Shown here: positions 17,008 through 24,228 of the stretch, piece by piece
How positions within the stretch are numbered: the first letter of the stretch is position 1
Layout: every line of letters starts with the position of its first letter
NCBI RefSeq assembly: GCF_025465545.1
Contig: NZ_JAODMK010000020.1
Span: forward strand, 1-36,532
Length of the DNA stretch: 36,532 nt
DNA from: Naasia sp.
GTDB taxonomy: Bacteria > Actinomycetota > Actinomycetes > Actinomycetales > Microbacteriaceae
Reading direction: 5' to 3'
Made by a program: the position numbers and the translations under genes
The notes under the pieces: model-generated
What the model saw: the letters and a program-made list of their open reading frames with translations, nothing else
What the model was told of the DNA's origin: nothing
Database searches by the model: none

Positions 17008-18207
17008 TCAGTCCTGCGGCTTCTCCGGAGCGTAGATCCAGGCGTCGAAGAAGGCGTCGAGCTGCTGGCCCGACACCTTCTCTGCGAGCCGCTCGAAGCC
17101 GGCCGTCGTCACGGTCGAGTAGGCGTACTGCGACGCCCAGGTGCGGAGGAGCGTGGAGAAGTCTTTCGCGCCGATCTCTGAGCGCAGCTGCACGAGCGTG
17201 AGAGCGCCTCGGTAGTACACCCCCGCGTCGTAGAGTCCCTCGGCCCCGGGGTCGCCCGGGGCGACGCTCCAGAACTCGTCATCGGCAGGGATGCTCCGGA
17301 TGTCCTCGGCCTGCTCGGCCACGGACCTCCCGCCGTCATGCTCTCCCCACAGCCACTCCGCGTAGGTCGCGAAGCCCTCGTTGAGCCAGATGTCCTTCCA
17401 CAGCTTCGGCGTCACGCTGTCGCCGAACCACTGGTGAGACAGCTCGTGGGCGACCGTGGCGTCATCGACGAAGCCGGCGTGGAGCGGACGCGACTGGGTC
17501 TCGAGCGCATACCCCAGGTCGTCGTCGTCCACGATCGCGCCGCTCGAGCTGAACGGGTACCGCCCGAACCGGTGGGAGAAGAACGAGATCATCGCCGCCT
17601 GCTTGGCCAGCGAGTGTTCCGCCGCGGCCCGCGCATCCCCGGAGAGGTCGCGATCCACGGCGTTGAGGATGCGCAGCCCAGACGCGGACCTCGAGCTGGT
17701 GATGTCGTAGTCACCGAATGTCGACCGTCGCCAGGTAGCTCGACATCGGCTTGGGCTCCGCCCAGCGGAAGGTGGTCCAGCCGCGAGTGGTGGTGGGCCT
17801 GCCGAGTGCCGAAGGGCACGACGGCGGTCGCCAACGGCCTTCCGCCCCCACCTGGTATCCGGTGAACGACTCGCCCGCGGACAAGGCGCTCTACACCTTC
17901 ACCGTCACTGCGAGACCGTGAGGTCCCGCAGGTCGAGGTTGAACGAGGAGAGCGCCCGAGTGGTCCGGATCCGGATGACCGCCGTCCCCCGCAGCGCCTG
18001 CGTCTCGGGCCGGTAGCGGAGAGCGAGGTCATAGCTGAGGGCGTCGTAGCCGGTGTTTCCCAGCCCGGGGAAGTAGGGGTCTCCCGAACTGGAGCCGCCG
18101 GCGACCGGCGCCGAGCAGCTCGGCTGAGCCGCCGCCGGAGCCGCGGTGCCGGCCAGGGCGATGGCGAGCCCCGCAGCGAGCACCAGGGAGTGAGGGAAGG
18201 GCCTCAT
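17008..18207 (-). pseudogene. M1-family aminopeptidase gene, rearranged and frameshifted
   Basis: The ends are clearly those of a secreted M1 zinc metallopeptidase. The N terminus (18207 down to 17911) has a signal peptide (SLVLAAGLAIALAGTAAPAA) and the first beta domain. The C terminus (17715 down to 17008) has [16 protein letters not shown], the zinc motif [11 protein letters not shown], and [14 protein letters not shown]. The middle is broken. One extra base at 17716 separates YLATVDI from GDYDITSS. About 60 residues expected after LDLRDLTVS are missing. Two further pieces of the same protein read on the opposite strand (17806-17841 and 17850-17909). No single frame gives a full protein, so it is called a pseudogene; an assembly error in 17,700-17,920 is the main alternative. 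Confidence 0.8.
17806..17909 (+). other. Inverted coding pieces inside the M1 peptidase pseudogene
   Basis: On the plus strand 17806-17841 translates as [12 protein letters not shown] and 17850-17909 as [20 protein letters not shown], in two frames. Both are standard M1 peptidase sequence, adjacent in normal family members in the order TWYPV...TVT-VPKG...NGL. Here both face opposite to the gene, yet their order along the gene is kept, so each piece seems flipped in place. Confidence 0.7.
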
Positions 18208-18262
18208 GGGGGAAGGCTGGTGGCAGCGGCGCCCCCGCCCGGGGCCCCGGAACGCCCGGCGG

Positions 18263-18496
18263 TCAGCGCGCGGCGGGAAGGAACGGCGAGACGAGCTGTG
18301 GACCGAGCACGAGGGCGACGTAGAGCGCGACCACCGATACGAGGGCTGCGTAGCAGAGCACCACCGCGAGTGAGCCGATCAGGAGCCCGCCCTGCAGCCA
18401 GAGTGGCATCGACTGCGGCCCCGCGTGCTCCGCGTCGGCCACGGCGCGGGCGAAGAGCTCCTCCATGTCGGTCGGCTCCCTGGTCACAGTCTGCAT
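18263..18496 (-). CDS. Small membrane protein, 77 residues
   Basis: No family was recognised. A short acidic N-terminal helix (EPTDMEELFARAVADAEHAG) is followed by a long hydrophobic region, LWLQGGLLIGSLAVVLCYAA and LVSVVALYVALVLGPQLV, which may form two membrane passes. The ATG at 18496 has GAGGGGA about 7 nt upstream. It is divergent from the SHOCT protein gene at 18631. Confidence 0.65.
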   Translation of the reverse strand: MQTVTREPTDMEELFARAVADAEHAGPQSMPLWLQGGLLIGSLAVVLCYAALVSVVALYVALVLGPQLVSPFLPAAR

Positions 18497-18630
18497 CCGG
18501 ACTTCCCCTCGCTCTCCTCCGACGCTAGCGGCGCCGCCTCGCCGGCGGAAGTCGGTCGTCCCGGACGACTGCGCCGGTGCGCCAGCCCGGACATCCGGAC
18601 CAACTAGAGTCGGCGGCGGAGAGGGGCGGC

Positions 18631-18939
18631 ATGTTCGGAGATCTTCCCGGCGAGGGCGCATTCACCCTGGTCTTCGGCGTCGCAGCCGTCGTGATCGGGC
18701 TGGGCTTCGTCGCCACGATCGTGCTCGCCGTGATCAACTTCCGGCGCGTCCGCGATGCCGGCCACAACCCGTTCACCCTCGAGACGGACCTCGCGACCCG
18801 GGCGCTCGACAGCGGTCTCCTCGCGCCTTCCCGCAGCGTGGAGGACCGGCTTCGGGAGCTCCAGGGCCTCCGCGACCGCGGAGTCATCACCGCCGAGGAG
18901 TACGCCACCGCCAGGGCGGACATCCTTCGCGGATCCTGA
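18631..18939 (+). CDS. Membrane-anchored SHOCT-domain protein
   Basis: The 102-residue protein has one N-terminal membrane helix (about residues 12-36, TLVFGVAAVVIGLGFVATIV) and a C-terminal SHOCT motif (SVEDRLRELQGLRDRGVITA then EEYATARADIL). SHOCT is a short oligomerisation domain found at the ends of many actinobacterial proteins; no enzyme domain is attached here. GGAGAGGGG 5 nt before the ATG supports the start. Confidence 0.75.
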   Translation: MFGDLPGEGAFTLVFGVAAVVIGLGFVATIVLAVINFRRVRDAGHNPFTLETDLATRALDSGLLAPSRSVEDRLRELQGLRDRGVITAEEYATARADILRGS

Positions 18940-19095
18940 CGACCGGCAGCGGCATTTCCGGCAGGTAACGCATTGCGCGTCGGCCGCCTGTCGCGCGCGG
19001 CGCGACGGCCGCTCGGTCGTACCCTTCCCTCACCAATCCAGGTCAGGGGGTCCAGTGGCACTCAGCAGCTCGCCTCTCGCTCAGCGGGACGAACG

Positions 19096-19368
19096 ATGAT
19101 CGACGGGAGCGCCGGCCTCTACGTCCGCACCTCGCCCGCAGTCCTGCCGAGCACGCTCGGTCCTGTGCTGCAGAAGCTCGTCGAGCTCGGTCGGGACATG
19201 CGCGAGCGTCCGGAGAGCCCCTTCGCGGCCGACCGGTTCTCGATGGAGTTCCGCGACCTGATCTCGCATCTGCTCCGCGAGAGCAGCGCCGACCCCGATC
19301 TCGTTCCGGATCTCGTGCACGTGCTCCTGCTGGAGCTGGCCAAGCAGCCGCGAGTCGTTCCGGTCTGA
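19096..19368 (+). CDS. Hypothetical protein, 90 residues
   Basis: No family was recognised. The protein is mostly helical by appearance (STLGPVLQKLVELGRDMRER, then MEFRDLISHLLRES and LVPDLVHVLLLELAKQ) and probably cytoplasmic. The ATG at 19096 has only a weak binding site of its own. A 14-codon frame starting with GTG at 19055, which has AGGGGG 4 nt before it, ends in a TGA that overlaps this ATG (ATGA), so translation may be coupled to that leader. Confidence 0.6.
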   Translation: MIDGSAGLYVRTSPAVLPSTLGPVLQKLVELGRDMRERPESPFAADRFSMEFRDLISHLLRESSADPDLVPDLVHVLLLELAKQPRVVPV

Positions 19369-19401
19369 GTCCGGCATCGCGGCGCGACGCAGGCGCATCG
19401 C

Positions 19402-20076
19402 CTAGAGCGGCCGGATGAGCTCCGGTCCGTCGTTGCGCACCGAGTTGACCGCCTTGCTGACCTCGTAGTGGGTGAGCTCATGGGCCACGTCGAGGGACGA
19501 CCGATCGAGCAGTGCGACCAGCTCGTCCGGCGTCAGCTCGTCGCCCAGCCAGTCGTCGTAGGCGTCCGGCGTGAGGCACGCCGGCATGCGGTCGTGCACC
19601 TCGCCGGGTGAGACGTGGGCGTCTCTGGTGATCACCGCCATGGACAGCTGCCAGCGATCCGGATCGTCCTCGTCCTTGGACGGATCGAGCCAGGCTCCGA
19701 CCAGGCCGGCCATCGCCAGTGCAGATCCGGGATCCGAGATGAAGTGCGGCTGCTTGCCGGTGGGGGTGACCGTCCACTCGTAGTAGCCGAGCGCAGGGAC
19801 GATGCAGCGCGCCTGCGCGAACGGCCGGCGCCACATGCCTGCGGTCGCCACCGTCTCGATGCGCGCGTTGATCGGGCGCTTCTGCTTCTCGGTCATCCAG
19901 GAGGCGCGGAATCCCCAGGACGCGAGCGGCGCCGTCCGCTCGCCATGCCGGAGCCGCACGATGGGCGCGAGATCGGTCGGTGCCACGTTGTAGTCGTCGG
20001 GCAGGTCCGCGAAATCGCCGAGCAGGTCGGGGAGGAGATCGGTGACGGCCTTGGTCACGACGTAGCGTCCGCACAT
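19402..20076 (-). CDS. SRAP-family protein (YedK/HMCES-like abasic-site crosslinker)
   Basis: This 224-residue protein is a full-length SRAP domain. Members form a covalent thiazolidine link between the N-terminal cysteine and abasic sites in single-stranded DNA, shielding them from cleavage. All key residues are seen: C2 exposed after Met removal (MCGRYV), N70 in NARIETV, E100 in GYYEW and H161 in HDRMP. The requirement for Cys at position 2 fixes the start at 20076. It is monocistronic, convergent with the gene at 19096 and divergent from the DUF7882 gene. Confidence 0.93.
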   Translation of the reverse strand: MCGRYVVTKAVTDLLPDLLGDFADLPDDYNVAPTDLAPIVRLRHGERTAPLASWGFRASWMTEKQKRPINARIETVATAGMWRRPFAQARCIVPALGYYEWTVTPTGKQPHFISDPGSALAMAGLVGAWLDPSKDEDDPDRWQLSMAVITRDAHVSPGEVHDRMPACLTPDAYDDWLGDELTPDELVALLDRSSLDVAHELTHYEVSKAVNSVRNDGPELIRPL

Positions 20077-20219
20077 TCATCCATTGTCTCCAAGCCGGCC
20101 GACACCGGGCGCAGCACCTTCGTCGCCCGTTTTGGGGCGGAAACCCCCGGGCGGGGGCGCCCCCTGCGGGGGGCGCAATGCGCTAGGGTCGGAACGTTTG
20201 ATTCACGAGCAAGGTGGCC

Positions 20220-20543
20220 ATGGGCAAGCTTTTTTACGGCGATGACGACTTCGGCATCGAGATGGACGATCGTCTTCTCGCACACGTGAAGATGGCGATC
20301 GTCGCCAAGCTGCGCCGCGACGAGAAGTTCACCTTCTCCTGGTCGCACGGCGTGGAGGGCGGCGGAGGTCGCAGCACCATCTGGGTGCACCCCTCCATCC
20401 CTCTGCGCTTCCGCTTCGACGGCAGCCGGCAGCCCATCCTCAATCGCGCGTGGATCGAGGCGCTCCTGCAGTCCGCCAACAGCACCGGCGGCCTCCAGCT
20501 CGTTCCCGAGCCTCCGCAGGAAGGTCCTCAGCCCCGCGGCTGA
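20220..20543 (+). CDS. DUF7882-type protein
   Basis: The 107-residue protein reads MGKLFYGDDDFGIEMDDRLL, HVKMAIVAKLRRDEKFTFSW, GGGRSTIWVHPSIPLRFRF and LNRAWIEALLQSANSTGGLQ. This pattern matches a small family recalled as common in Microbacteriaceae, often mislabelled as an ATP-dependent DNA ligase fragment although it has no ligase motif. Function is unknown. The ATG at 20220 is preferred (AAGG about 6 nt upstream); an in-frame GTG lies two codons earlier. It supports the family-level assignment of the window. Confidence 0.75.
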   Translation: MGKLFYGDDDFGIEMDDRLLAHVKMAIVAKLRRDEKFTFSWSHGVEGGGGRSTIWVHPSIPLRFRFDGSRQPILNRAWIEALLQSANSTGGLQLVPEPPQEGPQPRG

Positions 20544-20940
20544 CGCAGGCCGAACGAAGGTCGAGTCTCGACACAGGGGCTCGGCCTTCTTCCTTTCCGG
20601 GAGCGGGTGCCCCTCCTGCGTCGGACTCCGTCCGAGCCCGGGTCCCGTGCTGAGCGAAGCGCTGCCCCGTTCCTGAGAACTGCTCACGGGAAACCGCATT
20701 ACCGCATCTGCTGGGCGCCGCCGAAGCGCCGGCGCGGACAGTCGGGCGACTCTCAGGGAACTCGCGGTCCTCACCTGTCTCCTTCTCGGGAAAAGGGCTC
20801 GCGGGGCGGAAACTATACGCCCCGAGTGGCCCTTACGCGACGGGCTTGTTGGGCACCCCGGCCCGGTGGAACCGTGGAGGAATCCACAGCGATGCGCTCC
20901 GGGACCGTCCCGCGCCGCACCAGCACTGGAAGGGAAGACA
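20544..20940. other. 397-bp intergenic region before the LEA-like operon
   Basis: No gene was seen. A possible terminator for the DUF7882 gene uses AGGCCGA (20547-20553) and TCGGCCT (20581-20587) around an inner GTCGAG/CTCGAC hairpin, followed by TCTTCCTTT. A separate hairpin CGGGGCG-GAAACTATA-CGCCCCG (20802-20824) has an AT-rich loop and lies 117 nt before the next ATG. It could be an operator or overlap a promoter, but neither can be shown from sequence alone. Confidence 0.45.
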
Positions 20941-21858
20941 ATGTCGAACAGTTACCCAGTGAACCCCCCGTCCGCAGGGGCGACCTCGGAAGACGTCGTC
21001 GCGGTTGAGGAAGAGCTCGTCGTATACGAGGTCGACCCGGCGGGGACCCAGCCGACCGGCAAGACCGGAGCGGCGAAGCAGCAGGCCGGCCAGGTCGCGC
21101 AGGGCGCGGCCGATGCCGGCAAGCACGTCGCGGGCGTGGCGAAGGATCAGGCGAGCACCGTCGCCTCCGAGGCCAAGGCCCAGGCGGGCAACGTGGCCGA
21201 CGAGACCAAGGCGCAGGTGAGCAACGTCGCGTCCGAGGCCAAGGCGCAGGTGAGCAACGTCGCCTCCGAGGCGAAGTACCAGGCACGGGATCTGCTCTCC
21301 CAGGCCAGAAGCCAGGTCACCGAGCAGGCGTCGTCGCAGCAGAAGAAGGCCGCGACCGGCATCCGCACCATCGGGGACCAGCTGAGCGGAATGGCGTCCG
21401 GCACCGGCACGCCCGAGGCCGGCATGGCCAAGGACCTGATCGAGCAGGCAGCCACCCGACTCCAGGGCGTCGCGTCCTGGATCGAGGAGCGCGAGCCCGG
21501 CGACCTCCTTCAGGAGGTGCGGAACTTCGCGGCCCGCAGGCCCGGCACGTTCATCGCGATCGCCGCCGTGGCGGGAGTCGTCGCAGGACGCCTCACGAAG
21601 TCCGTCGTCGGTGCGGCCGCCGACGCCAAGGAGGACGCCGCCGCGGAGACCTCCGTGGTGCCGACCTACGACGCCACCACCTCGTACGACGCCACCGCGA
21701 CGTACCCGACGTCCTCGACCTACGTGGGCGATCTCGACAGCCCGCCCGTCGTGGGTGAGGGTGCCGGCCAGTTCGACCCGGTCTACGGCCAGAACGAGTA
21801 CGGCACGGGACTCGGCACGGGTGTCGGCGGATCGACCGTCGGGGATGTGCGCCGGTGA
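20941..21858 (+). CDS. LEA-like repeat protein with one membrane helix
   Basis: The 305-residue protein has an acidic N terminus, a helical Ala/Lys/Glu-rich region (residues 40-135) containing four tandem 11-residue repeats (71-114), one glycine-zipper-like membrane helix (about 202-218, PGTFIAIAAVAGVVAG) and a disordered Tyr/Thr/Gly-rich tail. The repeats (VSNVASEAKAQ type) resemble group 3 late-embryogenesis-abundant motifs, which form amphipathic helices and protect membranes and proteins during drying. The membrane part resembles YqjD/DUF883 proteins. The function is inferred only. AAGGGAAG about 4 nt before the ATG supports the start. It is the first gene of a tight operon with the Holin-X and DUF3618 genes. 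Confidence 0.75.
   Translation: MSNSYPVNPPSAGATSEDVVAVEEELVVYEVDPAGTQPTGKTGAAKQQAGQVAQGAADAGKHVAGVAKDQASTVASEAKAQAGNVADETKAQVSNVASEAKAQVSNVASEAKYQARDLLSQARSQVTEQASSQQKKAATGIRTIGDQLSGMASGTGTPEAGMAKDLIEQAATRLQGVASWIEEREPGDLLQEVRNFAARRPGTFIAIAAVAGVVAGRLTKSVVGAAADAKEDAAAETSVVPTYDATTSYDATATYPTSSTYVGDLDSPPVVGEGAGQFDPVYGQNEYGTGLGTGVGGSTVGDVRR
21151..21282 (+). repeat. Four tandem 33-bp units encoding 11-residue repeats
   Basis: The units encode ASTVASEAKAQ, AGNVADETKAQ, VSNVASEAKAQ and VSNVASEAKYQ. The last two units are nearly identical in DNA, suggesting recent duplication within the gene. Confidence 0.8.
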
Positions 21859-22271
21859 CCGACCTCCCCACGCCCTCCGAGGAGAGGGCGGCGACGACCT
21901 CCTTCGGTGAACTGTTCGGCCAGGTCACGAAGGACATGTCGACCCTGATCCGTCAGGAGGTCGAACTCGCCAAGGCCGAGCTCAAGCAGTCGGCCACTCG
22001 CGCCGGCGCCGGAGCGGGCCTCCTGGGAGGCGCGGGCTACGCGGCTCTCATGGCGGTCCTGTTCCTGTCCATCGCCCTCTGGTGGGGCCTCGGACACCTG
22101 ATCGACAACGGCTGGTCCGCGGTGGTGGTCGCCATCATCTGGGGAATCATCGGCGCGATCCTGTACTCCATCGGCCGCAAGCGGCTGAAGGAAGTCCAGG
22201 GCATCCCCCGCACGGCCGACTCGCTGAAGAAGCTGCCCGAAACGTTCAAGAGGAATGAGGAGAACCGATGA
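21855..22271 (+). CDS. Holin-X family membrane protein (Phage_holin_3_6)
   Basis: The 138-residue protein has an N-terminal amphipathic segment (FGELFGQVTKDMSTLIRQEV then ELAKAELKQ), two membrane helices (about 52-80 and 88-106) and a basic C-terminal tail. This is the actinobacterial Holin-X family, which despite the name is usually chromosomal and not part of a prophage; no phage genes are nearby. It probably works at the membrane with its operon partners. The GTG start overlaps the previous stop (GTGA), and its own stop overlaps the next ATG (ATGA). Confidence 0.83.
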   Translation: MTDLPTPSEERAATTSFGELFGQVTKDMSTLIRQEVELAKAELKQSATRAGAGAGLLGGAGYAALMAVLFLSIALWWGLGHLIDNGWSAVVVAIIWGIIGAILYSIGRKRLKEVQGIPRTADSLKKLPETFKRNEENR

Positions 22272-22999
22272 GCGACGATCCCGCCGTCATCCGCGCCAAT
22301 ATCGAAGCCACCCGTCAGGAGCTGAGCAGCGACGTCGACGCGCTGGCCGACAAGGTCACCCCGTCGAAGGTCGTGCACCGCCAGACGGACAAGGTGAAGG
22401 ACGCCCTGGGCTCCGTCAAGGAGAAGGTCATGGGCACCGCGTCCGACGTGAAGGACAAGGTGACGGGCACGGCGTCCGGCGCCGCCGACCACGTCAAAGG
22501 AGCCGCCCGCAGCACCAAAGGGGGCATCTCCGACGGAGTCGGCTCCGTCGGATCCTCGCTGAGCAGCGCACCGGGCGCCGTCGTCGACAAGGCGAAGGGG
22601 AACCCGCTCGCGGTCGGCCTCATCGCCTTCGGCGTCGGCATGCTCGCTGCTTCTCTCATCCCCGCCAGCACGGCGGAGAAGGAAGCGGCCAGCAAGGCCA
22701 AGGAGGCGGCACAGCCGATCCTCTCCGAGGCTGCCAAGGAGCTCGCGAGCAACCTGAAGGAGCCGGCCCAGCAGGCCGCCAACGCCCTCAAGGAGACCGC
22801 CACGGAAGCCGTGGACAGCGTGAAGTCGACGGCAACAGAGGCCGCCGACAGCGTCAAGTCCACCGCGACCGACGCAGCCGACAGCGTCAAGTCGACCACG
22901 ACCGACGCCGCGAGCACCGTCAAGTCCGAGGCCGGGTCCGCCGGTCAGGACGTGAAGGGCTCGGCGATGGACGCGAAGGACTCGGTCCGGAGCGCCTGA
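22268..22999 (+). CDS. DUF3618 protein with C-terminal 11-residue repeats
   Basis: The 243-residue protein opens with a DUF3618 domain (residues 4-40, DPAVIRANIEATRQELSSDV). Lys/Ala/Asp-rich helical sequence, one membrane helix (about 112-131, NPLAVGLIAFGVGMLAASLI) and a long LEA-like tail follow. The tail has four tandem 11-mers (179-222): TEAVDSVKSTA, TEAADSVKSTA, TDAADSVKSTT, TDAASTVKSEA. This is the same period and copy number as in the first gene of the operon, although the sequence differs. The start overlaps the Holin-X stop by 4 nt, and a strong terminator follows. A structural or protective role at the membrane is inferred. Confidence 0.85.
   Translation: MSDDPAVIRANIEATRQELSSDVDALADKVTPSKVVHRQTDKVKDALGSVKEKVMGTASDVKDKVTGTASGAADHVKGAARSTKGGISDGVGSVGSSLSSAPGAVVDKAKGNPLAVGLIAFGVGMLAASLIPASTAEKEAASKAKEAAQPILSEAAKELASNLKEPAQQAANALKETATEAVDSVKSTATEAADSVKSTATDAADSVKSTTTDAASTVKSEAGSAGQDVKGSAMDAKDSVRSA
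22802..22933 (+). repeat. Four tandem 33-bp units in the DUF3618 gene
   Basis: The units encode 11-residue repeats of the type T(E/D)AADSVKST(A/T). GACAGCGT(G/C)AAGTC recurs in the first three units. Confidence 0.8.
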
Positions 23000-23012
23000 C
23001 CCTTCTGCATGA

Positions 23013-23049
23013 CAAGGGGCCGCGGCTGCAACCGCGGCCCCTTGCTTTT
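23013..23049 (+). terminator. Strong intrinsic terminator
   Basis: CAAGGGGCCGCGG (23013-23025) pairs perfectly with CCGCGGCCCCTTG (23032-23044) around the loop CTGCAA and is followed by CTTTT. It ends the LEA/Holin-X/DUF3618 operon. Confidence 0.93.
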
Positions 23050-23085
23050 CCCCCTGCACCATTCCCACGAGAAGAGGCACCCAGC

Positions 23086-24153
23086 ATGACCGACGTCGGA
23101 GCCAGCGAGCGGCTGGCCAACGCCCCCGACCCCGAGGATCCACGCAAGCCCGACTCCGCCAAGGACCTGCACAAGCGGTCGTGGACCTACGTGCTGCGCA
23201 AGACGATGCGGGAGTTCACCTCGGACCAGTGCACCGACATCGCGGCGTCGCTCGTCTACTACTCGGTGCTCGCGCTGTTCCCCGCGCTGATCGCGCTCGT
23301 CTCCCTGCTCGGAGTGACCGGTCAAGGCCCGCAGGCGACGCAGACGCTGCTCCAGATCCTCGGACAGGTCGCTCCCGGCGACGCCGTGAAGGTCCTGAAG
23401 GGGCCGATCGAGGGCTTCGCGAACTCGCCGGCCGCGGGCTTCGCGCTGATCTCCGGCATCGTGCTCGCCATCTGGTCCGCGTCCGGCTACGTCGGCGCGT
23501 TCACCCGGGCCATGAACCGCATCTACGAGATCGACGAGGGCCGGCCGTTCTGGAAGCTCAAGCCGGTGCAGCTCCTCGTGACGCTGATCGGCGTGCTGAT
23601 GATCTTCGCGATCGTGGTGATGCTCATCATCTCGGGCCCGGTGACCCAGGCGGTCGGAAACGCCATCGGAGTGGGCAACACGTTCCAGACGGTGTGGGAC
23701 ATCGCCAAGTGGCCGGTGATCCTCCTCATCCTCGTGCTGATGGTCGCGATCCTGTACTACGCGACCCCCAACTCCAAGCAGCCGAAGTTCCGCTGGATGA
23801 GCCTCGGCGCGCTGCTCGCGATCGTCGTGCTCATCGTGGCCTCGGTGCTGTTCGGGCTCTACGTCACCAACTTCTCGAACTACGCCAAGAACTACGGGTC
23901 GCTCGCGGGCGTCATCGTCTTCCTCCTCTGGCTCTGGATCGCGAACATCGCACTGCTCTTCGGTGCGGAGTTCGATGCCGAGCTCGAGCGCGGCCGTCAG
24001 CTGCAGGGGGGAATCGCGGCGGAGGAGACCATCCAGCTGCCGCCGCGCGACACCAAGAAGAGCGAGAAGGCGGCCGACAAGGAGGAGAAGGACGTGGCAG
24101 ACGGCAAGCGCATCCGTGAGGACGCGGCGGCCCGCCAGCCCAAGAAGAAGTGA
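23086..24153 (+). CDS. YihY/BrkB-family inner-membrane protein
   Basis: The 355-residue protein has the YihY/BrkB layout of about six membrane helices: CTDIAASLVYYSVLALFPAL, a helix around FALISGIVLAIWSASGYVGA, LVTLIGVLMIFAIVVMLIIS, WPVILLILVLMVAILYYATP, ALLAIVVLIVASVLFGLYVT, and VIVFLLWLWIANIALLFGAE. The C terminus is long, cytoplasmic and charged (ends QPKKK). Members were once called ribonuclease BN by mistake; their real role in the envelope is unknown. AGAGG about 9 nt before the ATG supports the start. It is separated from the preceding operon by a strong terminator and followed by another hairpin. Confidence 0.88.
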   Translation: MTDVGASERLANAPDPEDPRKPDSAKDLHKRSWTYVLRKTMREFTSDQCTDIAASLVYYSVLALFPALIALVSLLGVTGQGPQATQTLLQILGQVAPGDAVKVLKGPIEGFANSPAAGFALISGIVLAIWSASGYVGAFTRAMNRIYEIDEGRPFWKLKPVQLLVTLIGVLMIFAIVVMLIISGPVTQAVGNAIGVGNTFQTVWDIAKWPVILLILVLMVAILYYATPNSKQPKFRWMSLGALLAIVVLIVASVLFGLYVTNFSNYAKNYGSLAGVIVFLLWLWIANIALLFGAEFDAELERGRQLQGGIAAEETIQLPPRDTKKSEKAADKEEKDVADGKRIREDAAARQPKKK

Positions 24154-24158
24154 CCGGG

Positions 24159-24196
24159 GCGGGAAGGGCGGGCCCGTCGCGGCCGGCCCTTCCCGC
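24159..24196 (+). terminator. Hairpin terminator after the YihY gene
   Basis: GCGGGAAGGGC (24159-24169) pairs with GCCCTTCCCGC (24186-24196) across a 16-nt loop. There is no T-run. Confidence 0.72.
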
Positions 24197-24228
24197 ACAC
24201 CGTCGGTGGCACCAGGCAGACTGACTCG

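Noticed and set aside
20912-20924. GGGACCGTCCC palindrome upstream of the LEA-like operon
   Set aside because: The half-sites are closer together than in the five boxes, and the AT centre is missing, so DevR binding is unlikely.
21855-22271. A holin gene as evidence for a prophage
   Set aside because: It is the chromosomal Holin-X type in a housekeeping-like operon. No integrase, terminase, capsid or lysin genes are nearby.
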